Source of the DNA: Bradyrhizobium sp. cir1
GTDB lineage: Bacteria; Pseudomonadota; Alphaproteobacteria; Rhizobiales; Xanthobacteraceae
Assembly (NCBI RefSeq): GCF_014198245.1
Contig: NZ_JACIHE010000010.1
Location: 124,001 to 188,000 of the forward strand
DNA length: 64,000 bases
Direction: 5' to 3'
Under the pieces are notes generated by a model. It had not been told where the DNA came from, made no database searches, and saw only the letters and a program-made list of their open reading frames with translations. Below, one piece after another: positions 57,588-64,000 of the stretch (position 1 is the stretch's first letter; every line of letters starts with the position of its first letter). Both the position numbers and the translations under genes were made by a program.

Positions 57588-57962
57588 ATGGTCTTTCTCA
57601 GCTTCGTCTACCGCTTCGTCACCAACTTCGCGTTCCTGGCGGTGGTCTATTTCAGCCTGAACTTCATGGAGAAGTATCCGAATCGGGCGATCCTCGCGAT
57701 CCTGGTGCTGGTTTATGCCGGCATGCGCGCCGCCTCGACGCTGCGTGCGTTCTACTTCTTCCAGAAGATCGAGAAGCTGGAGGCCGAGACCAAGCGTCTT
57801 CAGGCCCCGATAAATGACGGCTCGGGCGGAACCAATGCGCGCAAGCAGGTCGTTGCCGACGTCGCACGGTTGCGCCGCGACGGCGAGCTCAAGTCCTATA
57901 TGGACCTGTTCTTCCTGGCGCTGATCGTGCTGCTCTGCGTCGCCGCGATCATGCGGCAATAG
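57588..57962 (+). CDS. small membrane protein with central coiled coil
   Basis: A 124-residue protein. Two hydrophobic helices at the N-terminus (VTNFAFLAVVYFSLNFM and AILAILVLVYAGMRAAST) and one at the C-terminus (LFFLALIVLLCVAAIM) flank a charged helical segment (FFQKIEKLEAETKRLQAP…ARKQVVADVARLRRDGELKSY) that may form a coiled coil. ATG 57588 is preferred to an upstream TTG. The 276 bases before it hold no gene. No family recognised. It is convergent with the deacetylase gene. Confidence 0.7.
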   Translation: MVFLSFVYRFVTNFAFLAVVYFSLNFMEKYPNRAILAILVLVYAGMRAASTLRAFYFFQKIEKLEAETKRLQAPINDGSGGTNARKQVVADVARLRRDGELKSYMDLFFLALIVLLCVAAIMRQ

Positions 57963-57966
57963 AAGC

Positions 57967-59223
57967 TCAAGCGCGCTTCTTCACGCTGGTCGGGCGGGGC
58001 GCCGTGCTCTTGGCTTGCGCGGCATGCCTGGGGGCGGCCGGCGCCGCATGGGCGGTCCGGGGAGCGTGCGTCTTGCCAGCCTTGGCATTTGCGGCCTTGC
58101 CCTTGCCGGCGCGGGGCGTCTCCGCCGCCATCGCGAGCCGCGTCGCGGCGCGGCGCGACAAGGTCGTGGACAGCAGCACCTCGACCGAGCCTTCCGGAAT
58201 CGCGAACAGATCGCGGCCGGGCACCGGCAGGGTCGATGCGATATCGACCTGCCCCTTGGTCCGGCGCGGCAGCAGCGGCTGGTGCTCGGTCTGCGCATTG
58301 AGGTCGGCCAGCACGGGCGCCGGCAGTGTCCGGGTCTCGGTGAACACGAAATTCGGAACGGCCGGCCAGCGCGCGATCGGTGTCGTCTCGGTCGGCGGAT
58401 GCAGCAGCCATTCGACCGGCGTGGTCGGCGTTGCCGGCCGGTCCGCGGTCGCCGGCACCACATGCACGATGCGATAGCCGCGTGCCTTGAGGTCGCGGAT
58501 GATCTTCGGCAGCGCCGCCACGGTGCGGGCCTGGATGTCGTGCAGCAGCAGGATGCCCTTGCCCTTGGCCTCCAGCCGCTGGATCGCGAACTGATAGACG
58601 CGATCGGACGACACGTGCCGCCAGTCGTCGGCCGGGAAGTCGGCGCTCCAGACCTGGATGCCGCGCGAGATCAAGTGGTTCTCGACGCCCTCGGCGCGCA
58701 TCAGGCCGGGAATGCGGAAGAACGGCGCGAGCTTGGACGGATCGGTCATCGCGGCCGAGGTCCACTCGATGCCGCCGTTGATCTCGGGCTCATATTTCTC
58801 GACCGGCATCCGATCGAACGTCAGCGGATGGCTCATGCTGTGGGTGCCGACGGTGTGTCCCGCCGCCACCAGCTTGCGCACGCCTTCCGGGTTCGCCTTG
58901 GCCTGCTGGCCGATGATGAAGAAGGTCGCCTTGATGCACTCGTCGTCGAGCATCTTGAGGACCTGGTTGGAATATTTCGGCAAGGGACCGTCGTCGAAGG
59001 TCAGGACGACCTCGTGATCCCTAAGCGGCAGCGTCTCGCGGTACTGCATGGTGCCGATGCGCGGATGCTCGCGCGGATCGACCACGAGGGTGCGGGACGT
59101 GCCGAGCGCGTCCGGGTGGCCGGGGCAGTCGGCCGCATGGGCTGCCTGCGCGCCGACGGTCAGCAAACCCAGACAGAGGACCAGCCACGATCGCGTCCGA
59201 ACCACAACGCTACTTCCGATCAT
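57967..59223 (-). CDS. secreted polysaccharide deacetylase (NodB-like) with basic tail
   Basis: A 418-residue exported carbohydrate esterase family 4 protein. The signal peptide ends at AAHAAD. The NodB domain (about 60-250) shows the catalytic Asp motif LTFDDGPLPKYS, metal-binding HSMSHPL (H-x-x-x-H pattern in THSMSHP), the RIPG motif in FFRIPG, and LLLHDIQ. A C-terminal extension of about 170 residues ends in a Lys/Ala/Pro-rich basic tail. It would remove acetyl groups from peptidoglycan or an exopolysaccharide. Paralogue of the next gene, with the same PDALGTSR.LVVD opening. Confidence 0.9.
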   Translation of the reverse strand: MIGSSVVVRTRSWLVLCLGLLTVGAQAAHAADCPGHPDALGTSRTLVVDPREHPRIGTMQYRETLPLRDHEVVLTFDDGPLPKYSNQVLKMLDDECIKATFFIIGQQAKANPEGVRKLVAAGHTVGTHSMSHPLTFDRMPVEKYEPEINGGIEWTSAAMTDPSKLAPFFRIPGLMRAEGVENHLISRGIQVWSADFPADDWRHVSSDRVYQFAIQRLEAKGKGILLLHDIQARTVAALPKIIRDLKARGYRIVHVVPATADRPATPTTPVEWLLHPPTETTPIARWPAVPNFVFTETRTLPAPVLADLNAQTEHQPLLPRRTKGQVDIASTLPVPGRDLFAIPEGSVEVLLSTTLSRRAATRLAMAAETPRAGKGKAANAKAGKTHAPRTAHAAPAAPRHAAQAKSTAPRPTSVKKRA

Positions 59224-59382
59224 GAATCCCGTCTGCCCTCATACGCGATTGCCGCCATAGTAGGTCGGAGACGCCTGGAAACGGTTCAGGCGCCATGCCC
59301 CCCATCTTTGCCTTCCGTAGCATGAACAGAGTGTTAATAGGGCCAAAATCAACCCATTTTGCGCCGCCGTGACATTCCGGCA

Positions 59383-60189
59383 TCAGCGCGCATCGGCGTT
59401 CTTCTGCAATGTGCCCGCCGGTACGATGTGGACCACCCGATAGCGGTTCTCCCTCAGATACCGCAGAAAGGCCGGCATCATTGCGGCCGTGCGCGCCTTG
59501 TTGTCGTGGAAGAGGATGATACCCTTGCCGCTCGCGGCGAGGCGCTCGGTGACGAGCTTCAATTGCTGCTCCGGCGTCATCTCCTCCCAGTCGCTGGCCC
59601 ATAAATCGGCCCCGAACACAACGATGCCGCGCGACTGGAGCAGGTCGAGCTGCGCTGGTGTCGACTCGAAATAGGGAAAGCGGAAGAACGGCGTCGAGGG
59701 GGGCGTCGTCGAGGTTCCGTGCAGCGCCATTTCGTCTGCGGCGATGCCCCGGTCGATGTCGGCCGTGGCCTTCTCGAACGGGATTCGCGCCATGAACGGA
59801 TGCGAGAAGCTGTGATGGCCGACGGTGTGGCCTTCGCGGGCGATGCGCTTGACCATGTCGGGATGCTGCGAGGCGTGCAGGCCGATCAGGAAGAAGGTCG
59901 CGCGCACGCACTCCTGCGCCAGCGCCGCCAGCACCTTCGACGTCATCGGCGGGTTCGGCCCGTCGTCGAAGGTCAGCACGACCTCGCGATCGGCCAGCGG
60001 CAGCGTCTGCGGAAAGCTCTTCACGCCCACGCGCGGATAGGTCTTGGCGTCGACGCTGAGGATGCGCGAGGTGCCGAGCGCGTCCTTGCGCGTGCACTCG
60101 GCGGCATCCGTCGGGGCGATGCCGATGACAGCCGCGACGAGCGCGCCCGCCATGGTCGAGGTCCACCTCAGTCGCAGCATCTTTGTCAT
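59383..60189 (-). CDS. secreted polysaccharide deacetylase (NodB-like)
   Basis: A 268-residue exported deacetylase. The signal peptide ends near TDAAE. The NodB domain has LTFDDGPNPPMTSKVLAALAQECVRATFFLIG, the His motif GHHSFSHPF, FFRFPYFES and IILFHDNKAR. It shares the N-terminal CTRKDALGTSRILSVDAKTYPRVG pattern with the neighbour at 57967-59223 but lacks its long tail, so the pair arose by tandem duplication. Spacing (159 bases) suggests separate or loosely coupled transcription. Target polymer unknown. Confidence 0.9.
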   Translation of the reverse strand: MTKMLRLRWTSTMAGALVAAVIGIAPTDAAECTRKDALGTSRILSVDAKTYPRVGVKSFPQTLPLADREVVLTFDDGPNPPMTSKVLAALAQECVRATFFLIGLHASQHPDMVKRIAREGHTVGHHSFSHPFMARIPFEKATADIDRGIAADEMALHGTSTTPPSTPFFRFPYFESTPAQLDLLQSRGIVVFGADLWASDWEEMTPEQQLKLVTERLAASGKGIILFHDNKARTAAMMPAFLRYLRENRYRVVHIVPAGTLQKNADAR

Positions 60190-60271
60190 TGCGCTCCGAG
60201 TTGCCTTGTGGGTATTGCCTGACCGTCAGCTCAGCTCATTCGTTCCAATCTGTCAAACGGCGAGGCGCACC

Positions 60272-61693
60272 ATGGATGAACATATGGACGGTGCCCCATC
60301 CGCCGCGAATTCGGTACTCGACCACGTGCCGATGCGCAATGAAGACGGCGAAATTCGTCACGAATTTGTCGAGGAAATTGCCCGCGCGATCGAGGCCGGT
60401 GATAGCGCCGCGCTGCGCGCCTGCGTTGCCGAGCTGCACGAGGCCGACCTCGGCGACCTGATCGAAGCGCTCGAGCCCGACGACCGCGTCCGCCTGGTCG
60501 AGCTGACCGGGCGCGACTTCGACTTCTCGGCGTTGAACGAGGTCGACGAGGCCGTCCGCGAGGAGATCCTCGAGGAGTTGCCGCCGGAGACGGTCGCCGA
60601 AGGCGTCCGCGAGCTCGAATCCGACGACGCGGTCGAGCTGCTGGAGACCCTCGACGAGGACGAGCAGGAGGAGATCCTCGAGAAGCTGCCGTTGCAGGAG
60701 CGCGTCGCGCTCGAGCGCAGCTTGCTGTATCCGGAAAACTCCGCCGGCCGCCGAATGCAGACCGAGTTCATCGCCGTGCCCCAGGATTTCACGGTCGGGC
60801 AGGCGATCGACTACATGCGCGAGACGCCGGATCTGCCCGACCGCTTCTACGAGATCTACGTCGTCGACAAGGACCAGCACTGGCAGGGCGCAGTCCCGCT
60901 CGACGTGCTGTTGCGCGCCCGCCGTCCGGTGCCGCTCACCGAATTGACCGACGAGGACCGCCGCCGCGTCTCCGTCCTGGAGGACCAGGAGGAGGTGGCG
61001 CACATGTTCGGCAAGTACAACCTTGTCGCAGCCCCCGTGCTCGACACCCAGGACCGCCTGGTCGGCGTCATCACCGTCGACGACGTCGTCGACGTCATCG
61101 AGGAGGAGGCGGACGAGGACCTCAAGGCGCTCGGCGGCGTCACCAGCGACGAAGAGCTGTCGGATACGTTTCTCACCATCGCCCGCGGCCGCTTCAACTG
61201 GCTGCTGGTGAACCTCGCGACCGCCTTCCTGGCGTCCTCGGTGCTTGGCCTGTTCGAGGGCCAGCTCGAGAAGATGGTGGCGCTCGCGGTGCTGGCGCCG
61301 ATCGTGGCGAGCCAGGGCGGCAATGCCGCGACCCAGACCATGACGGTCGCGGTGCGGGCGCTCGCCACCCGCGAGCTCGGTTCCTCCAACGCCTGGCGCG
61401 TGGTGTTGCGCGAGACGCTGGTCGGCCTCGTCAACGGCCTTGCCTTCGCCGTGATCACGGGCATCGCGGCGGTAGCCTGGTTCAAGATCCCGGGCCTCGG
61501 CATCGTCATCGGGCTCGCCATCATCTGCAACCTCGTCGCCGGCGCGCTTGGCGGCATCCTGATCCCGATGGCACTCGAACGCGTCAGGGCCGACCCGGCG
61601 GTGGCGTCAGGGACGTTCGTGACGACGGTGACGGATGTCGTCGGATTCTTCTCCTTCCTCGGTATTGCGACGCTCTGGTTCGGGTTGAAGTAG
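60272..61693 (+). CDS. mgtE: magnesium transporter MgtE
   Basis: A 473-residue Mg2+ channel/transporter. The cytoplasmic MgtE N domain (about 30-145, acidic, LIEALEPDDRVRLVEL…DLLETL-type repeats) and two CBS domains (about 155-280; MQTEFIAVPQDFTVGQAIDYMR and RLVGVITVDDVVDVIEEEA) act as the Mg2+ gate. The C-terminal five-helix pore contains the selectivity segment PIVASQGGNAATQT. ATG 60272 with CGAGGCG upstream. Divergent from a deacetylase. Control is expected at protein level by Mg2+; no leader riboswitch is recognisable in the 82-base gap. Confidence 0.93.
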   Translation: MDEHMDGAPSAANSVLDHVPMRNEDGEIRHEFVEEIARAIEAGDSAALRACVAELHEADLGDLIEALEPDDRVRLVELTGRDFDFSALNEVDEAVREEILEELPPETVAEGVRELESDDAVELLETLDEDEQEEILEKLPLQERVALERSLLYPENSAGRRMQTEFIAVPQDFTVGQAIDYMRETPDLPDRFYEIYVVDKDQHWQGAVPLDVLLRARRPVPLTELTDEDRRRVSVLEDQEEVAHMFGKYNLVAAPVLDTQDRLVGVITVDDVVDVIEEEADEDLKALGGVTSDEELSDTFLTIARGRFNWLLVNLATAFLASSVLGLFEGQLEKMVALAVLAPIVASQGGNAATQTMTVAVRALATRELGSSNAWRVVLRETLVGLVNGLAFAVITGIAAVAWFKIPGLGIVIGLAIICNLVAGALGGILIPMALERVRADPAVASGTFVTTVTDVVGFFSFLGIATLWFGLK

Positions 61694-61705
61694 GCGGCCC
61701 GCTTC

Positions 61706-61810
61706 GTCATTCCGGGGCGCGCAACTTGGCGCGAGCCCGGAATCCATTTGTCGGCGTGCTCCGGTGCACGATGGATTCCGGCCTCGCGCTCGCGCGCGCC
61801 CCGGAATGAC
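61706..61810. repeat. extragenic palindrome, GTCATTCCGGGGCG family
   Basis: GTCATTCCGGGGCGCGCAAC on the left mirrors GCGCGCCCCGGAATGAC on the right, with inner arms CCGGAATCCAT and ATGGATTCCGG. Same family as the element at 2990-3081. It follows the mgtE stop by 12 bases and would form a long hairpin in the transcript. Confidence 0.85.
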
Positions 61811-61824
61811 GGCCCCCATCATCT

Positions 61825-61839
61825 TTAATCCGAACTTAA
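61825..61839. promoter_or_regulatory. perfect CtrA-type box TTAA-N7-TTAA
   Basis: TTAATCCGAACTTAA matches the full consensus and lies 41 bases upstream of the ATG of the small XRE regulator at 61880, in the usual position for CtrA activation or repression. Confidence 0.6.
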
Positions 61840-61879
61840 GCGACCTGCCGCATCATCATGCCCGCTTGGGGGAATGGTC

Positions 61880-62176
61880 ATGCGGTTGCGGCTGAAGGCG
61901 GACGGGCGGATCGTCGAGTTGCGGGACGGGCAGGAATTTCCGGTCCAGCCGGCAGCCAATGCCGCATCAGGCGAGGCCTCTTCGCTCGCGGTGCGCGACC
62001 TGCGGCGACGCGCCTGCCTGACCCAGATGGAGTTTGCCGCCAAGCTCGGCGTTCCCGTCGAGACCATTCGCAACTGGGAGCAGGGCAAGCGCGCGCCGCG
62101 CGGACCGGCCCGCGCGCTGCTCGCGGTGATCGCCCATGCGCCCGAGACCGTGTTCCAGGCGCTCGCCAAGGTCTGA
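61880..62176 (+). CDS. small XRE-type helix-turn-helix regulator
   Basis: A 98-residue protein. The N-terminal 40 residues (MRLRLKADGRIVELRDGQEFPVQP…) form a beta-rich lead. The helix-turn-helix reads AVRDLRRRACLTQMEFAAKLGVPVETIRNWEQGKRAPRGPARALLAVIAHAPE (about 40-90), of the YiaG/antitoxin-like XRE type. ATG 61880 with GGGGGAATGG upstream is preferred over ATG 61874. No toxin-like partner gene adjoins. A perfect CtrA box 41 bases upstream suggests cell-cycle control. Targets unknown. Confidence 0.88.
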   Translation: MRLRLKADGRIVELRDGQEFPVQPAANAASGEASSLAVRDLRRRACLTQMEFAAKLGVPVETIRNWEQGKRAPRGPARALLAVIAHAPETVFQALAKV

Positions 62177-62322
62177 CATCAAGGTCTGACGTCAGGGCTG
62201 GCTGCGAACCCCCTGTTAGCATTGCCCTGAAGATCCGTCCCGATGGCACCGACGTCCGTTGGCAACCATCGCGGGCGAGGTCCATAATGTCGGCCGGGGC
62301 TGCGTAGCAGAGAGGATTCCTC

Positions 62323-63141
62323 ATGCTGTTCGTCGAGGCCAATGGCGCAAGGATCCCGGCGGTCGGGCTCGGGACCTGGGAACTGGAAGGGCGCGCCTGC
62401 GCCCGCGTGGTCGAGCAGGCGCTGCGGCTCGGCTATCGCCACATCGACACCGCCCAGGTCTATGACAACGAACGCGAGGTCGGCGACGGCTTGCGCTCCT
62501 CCGGCGTGCGCCGCGACGACATCTTCCTCACGACGAAGGTCTGGACCAACCATTTCGCGCCCCACGATCTCGAGCGCTCGGTCAAGGAGAGCCTCGCGCG
62601 CCTGCGGCTTCCCTCCGTCGATCTCTTGCTGCTGCACTGGCCCAATCCGCACGTGCCGCTGGCGGAGACGCTTGGCGCGCTGTCGCATGCGAAACGCATG
62701 GGCCTCACCCGCCACATCGGGGTCTCCAACTTCACCGTGGCGTTGATCGAGCAGGCGGTCGCGCTGTCGGGCGAGCCGCTGGTCTGCAACCAGGTCGAAT
62801 TCCATCCCTATCTCGACCAGGCGAAGGTGAGAGCGGCCTGCGACCAGCACGGCCTCGCACTGGTTGCCTACAGTCCCATCGCCAAGGGCCGCATCAAGTC
62901 CGACCAGATCCTCAGCCTTATCGGCCGCGCGCATCGCAAGACGCCGGCGCAGGTCTGCCTGCGCTGGCTGGTGCAACAGAATGTCGCTGCGATCCCGCGC
63001 ACCTCGCGCGTCGAACGCCTGTCGGAAAACATCGATATTTTCGATTTCGAGCTCTCGGACGACGAGATGACGCAGATCGCCGCGCTGGCCAGCCCCAAGG
63101 GCCGACTGACCGATTTCGGTTTCGCACCGAAATGGGATTGA
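62323..63141 (+). CDS. aldo/keto reductase (2,5-diketo-D-gluconate reductase-like)
   Basis: A 272-residue NADPH-dependent TIM-barrel reductase. The catalytic tetrad is Asp42 and Tyr47 (HIDTAQVYDNE), Lys72 (LTTKVW) and His105 (LLLHW). Further landmarks are HIGVSNFTVALIEQA, CNQVEFHPYLDQ, VAYSPIAKG and IPRTSRVERLSENI. The family reduces small aldehydes, ketones and diketogluconate. AGAGGATTCC precedes ATG 62323. Stand-alone gene; physiological substrate unknown. Confidence 0.92.
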   Translation: MLFVEANGARIPAVGLGTWELEGRACARVVEQALRLGYRHIDTAQVYDNEREVGDGLRSSGVRRDDIFLTTKVWTNHFAPHDLERSVKESLARLRLPSVDLLLLHWPNPHVPLAETLGALSHAKRMGLTRHIGVSNFTVALIEQAVALSGEPLVCNQVEFHPYLDQAKVRAACDQHGLALVAYSPIAKGRIKSDQILSLIGRAHRKTPAQVCLRWLVQQNVAAIPRTSRVERLSENIDIFDFELSDDEMTQIAALASPKGRLTDFGFAPKWD

Positions 63142-63190
63142 GGGGAGACTGGGGTATGCTAGGACCGCGACGGCAACCCAAGATCGGTCG

Positions 63191-64000
63191 ATGGAACTGC
63201 GGAAGATCATACGGACGGACATTGCAGCGTCGGCGATCGCGCATCTGACGCTGGTGGCGCTGATCATCGTGATCAGCGAGGTCCGTCCGTTTCACGCAAC
63301 GGCGCCCGAGACCGTTTCCGTCGACATCGTCACGCCGGAGCAGGTGAAGCAGGAGGAGGCCAAGGCCCAAGAGAAAGCTGAAGAGAAGGAAGAGAAGGAG
63401 AAGCCGCCGGAGCCACTCCCCGACCTCAAGCTGCCGAAGCTGGATTTTGCCGACAAGGACAAGGCGGAAACAGCGCCGAAGCCTGCGGCCAAGCTGCAGG
63501 CCGCGTCGCAATCATCGCAGCAGAAGGCGTCGCCCGAACCGGAGCAGAAACAGCCGCAGCCGCAACCCTCGCAGGCGTCGAAGCAACGTGAGGCCACCGC
63601 GCAGCCGCAGGCCCAACAGCCACAGCCGTCGCAACTGCCGCCGCCGCAGCCACTGCCCCAATCGCAGCCTCAGCCGGCGCCGCAGCCGTCACAGGTGATG
63701 CAGCAGCCACAGGCCGCGCCCCCGCCGGCCTATCAGGCGCCGGAGCCGGACGTCACCGTCAAGTATGGCGTCATGCTCGGGCTGCCGCCCGAATTGCCGA
63801 CCGAGCTGCCGAAAGAGGCCCCCAAGGACGATGGCGGTGACGCCAAGGATTCAATTGCAGCCAAGCTGCCGGCCGAAGTCATCGCCGCGCTGCGCCGCCA
63901 CTTGAAGAGCTGTGCCAAGCTGCCGGCCGGGGTCGGGCCGACCGACAACGTCCACATCAAGCTGCGCACGGTGTTCGCAACCGACGGCACGCTGGCGCGC
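63191..64000 (+). CDS. TolA/TonB-like energy-transducer protein, 3' end outside the window
   Basis: An open frame from ATG 63191 to the right edge (270 codons). A cytoplasmic N-terminus (MELRKIIRTDIAAS) and one membrane helix (AIAHLTLVALIIVISEV, about 15-31) are followed by a Glu/Lys-rich stretch and then a long Pro/Gln-rich linker (about 85-190), the usual spacer across the periplasm. The visible C-terminal part (ALRRHLKSCAKLPAGVGPTDNVHIKLRTVFATDGTLAR) resembles the start of a TonB/TolA C-terminal domain. This is the layout of TolA-type proteins. The end, and so the exact class, cannot be seen. Confidence 0.85.
   Translation, partial: MELRKIIRTDIAASAIAHLTLVALIIVISEVRPFHATAPETVSVDIVTPEQVKQEEAKAQEKAEEKEEKEKPPEPLPDLKLPKLDFADKDKAETAPKPAAKLQAASQSSQQKASPEPEQKQPQPQPSQASKQREATAQPQAQQPQPSQLPPPQPLPQSQPQPAPQPSQVMQQPQAAPPPAYQAPEPDVTVKYGVMLGLPPELPTELPKEAPKDDGGDAKDSIAAKLPAEVIAALRRHLKSCAKLPAGVGPTDNVHIKLRTVFATDGTLAR

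Noticed and set aside
60190..60271. Mg2+ riboswitch ahead of mgtE
   Set aside because: The gap to the divergent gene is only 82 bases and no conserved M-box or other riboswitch core is visible.

Overview
The window reads as chromosomal DNA of a Bradyrhizobium-like alphaproteobacterium (Nitrobacteraceae/Bradyrhizobiaceae). This rests on high-GC coding, many FixJ/NarL-type regulators, Omp31-like outer-membrane protein, an alphaproteobacterial-type PccA, CtrA-type boxes, and above all several families of extragenic palindromic repeats that I recognise from Bradyrhizobium genomes. No phage, transposase, integrase, CRISPR or restriction genes are visible. One tRNA (Leu, anticodon GAG) is present.

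Layout. 1-6.6 kb: a zincin-like protein cut by the left edge, an H1-like lysine-rich protein, a chemotaxis receptor, a 1-Cys peroxiredoxin, an unknown protein and a secreted alkaline-phosphatase-superfamily enzyme. 6.6-7.6 kb: no gene, but a short palindromic repeat and a roughly 0.5 kb stem-rich extragenic element. 7.6-11.3 kb: a minus-strand operon for a MacA/MacB-type ABC exporter plus a stand-alone LuxR DNA-binding protein. 11.9-15 kb: a FixJ/CsgD-like regulator followed by five small secreted proteins. Four of these carry curlin-like repeats with Gln at an 11-residue period, so this is a candidate functional-amyloid locus. 15-22 kb: small secreted proteins, GNAT, an SDR lacking YxxxK, a porin-like barrel, a serine hydrolase, an ArsR/SRPBCC pair with a clear promoter-operator, and a membrane protein. 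22-29 kb: an aromatic meta-cleavage set (solute-binding protein, FAH-family hydrolase, FAD monooxygenase, VOC dioxygenase) with TetR and IclR regulators. 29-32 kb: a NarL/NarX-type two-component pair and a DUF3280-like protein. 32-37.6 kb: a sugar-acid catabolic set (idonate-type dehydrogenase, SDR, enolase-superfamily dehydratase, GntR/FCD repressor, MFS symporter) with palindromic operators. 38-41 kb: transporters. 41-51 kb: two hybrid histidine kinases around PccA, oxaloacetate decarboxylase and acylphosphatase. 51-54 kb: LysR/tautomerase, a DnaB-like solitary ATPase, LipB, a solitary FliN-like protein and tRNA-Leu. 54-64 kb: chromate transporter, MFS, a SnoaL-like gene remnant, two polysaccharide deacetylases, MgtE, XRE regulator, aldo-keto reductase and a TolA/TonB-like protein cut by the right edge.

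How the genes may work together. The amyloid locus has its own candidate regulator, shared GTATCGA motifs and a divergent ABC exporter, but no csgG/E/F gene in view. The catabolic loci follow the pattern of local regulator plus divergent promoter plus structural genes. Two perfect and three one-mismatch TTAA-N7-TTAA boxes sit upstream of a chemotaxis receptor, the fliN-like gene, a small XRE regulator and two unknown proteins, suggesting cell-cycle/motility control by CtrA; the one-mismatch sites alone would not be significant.
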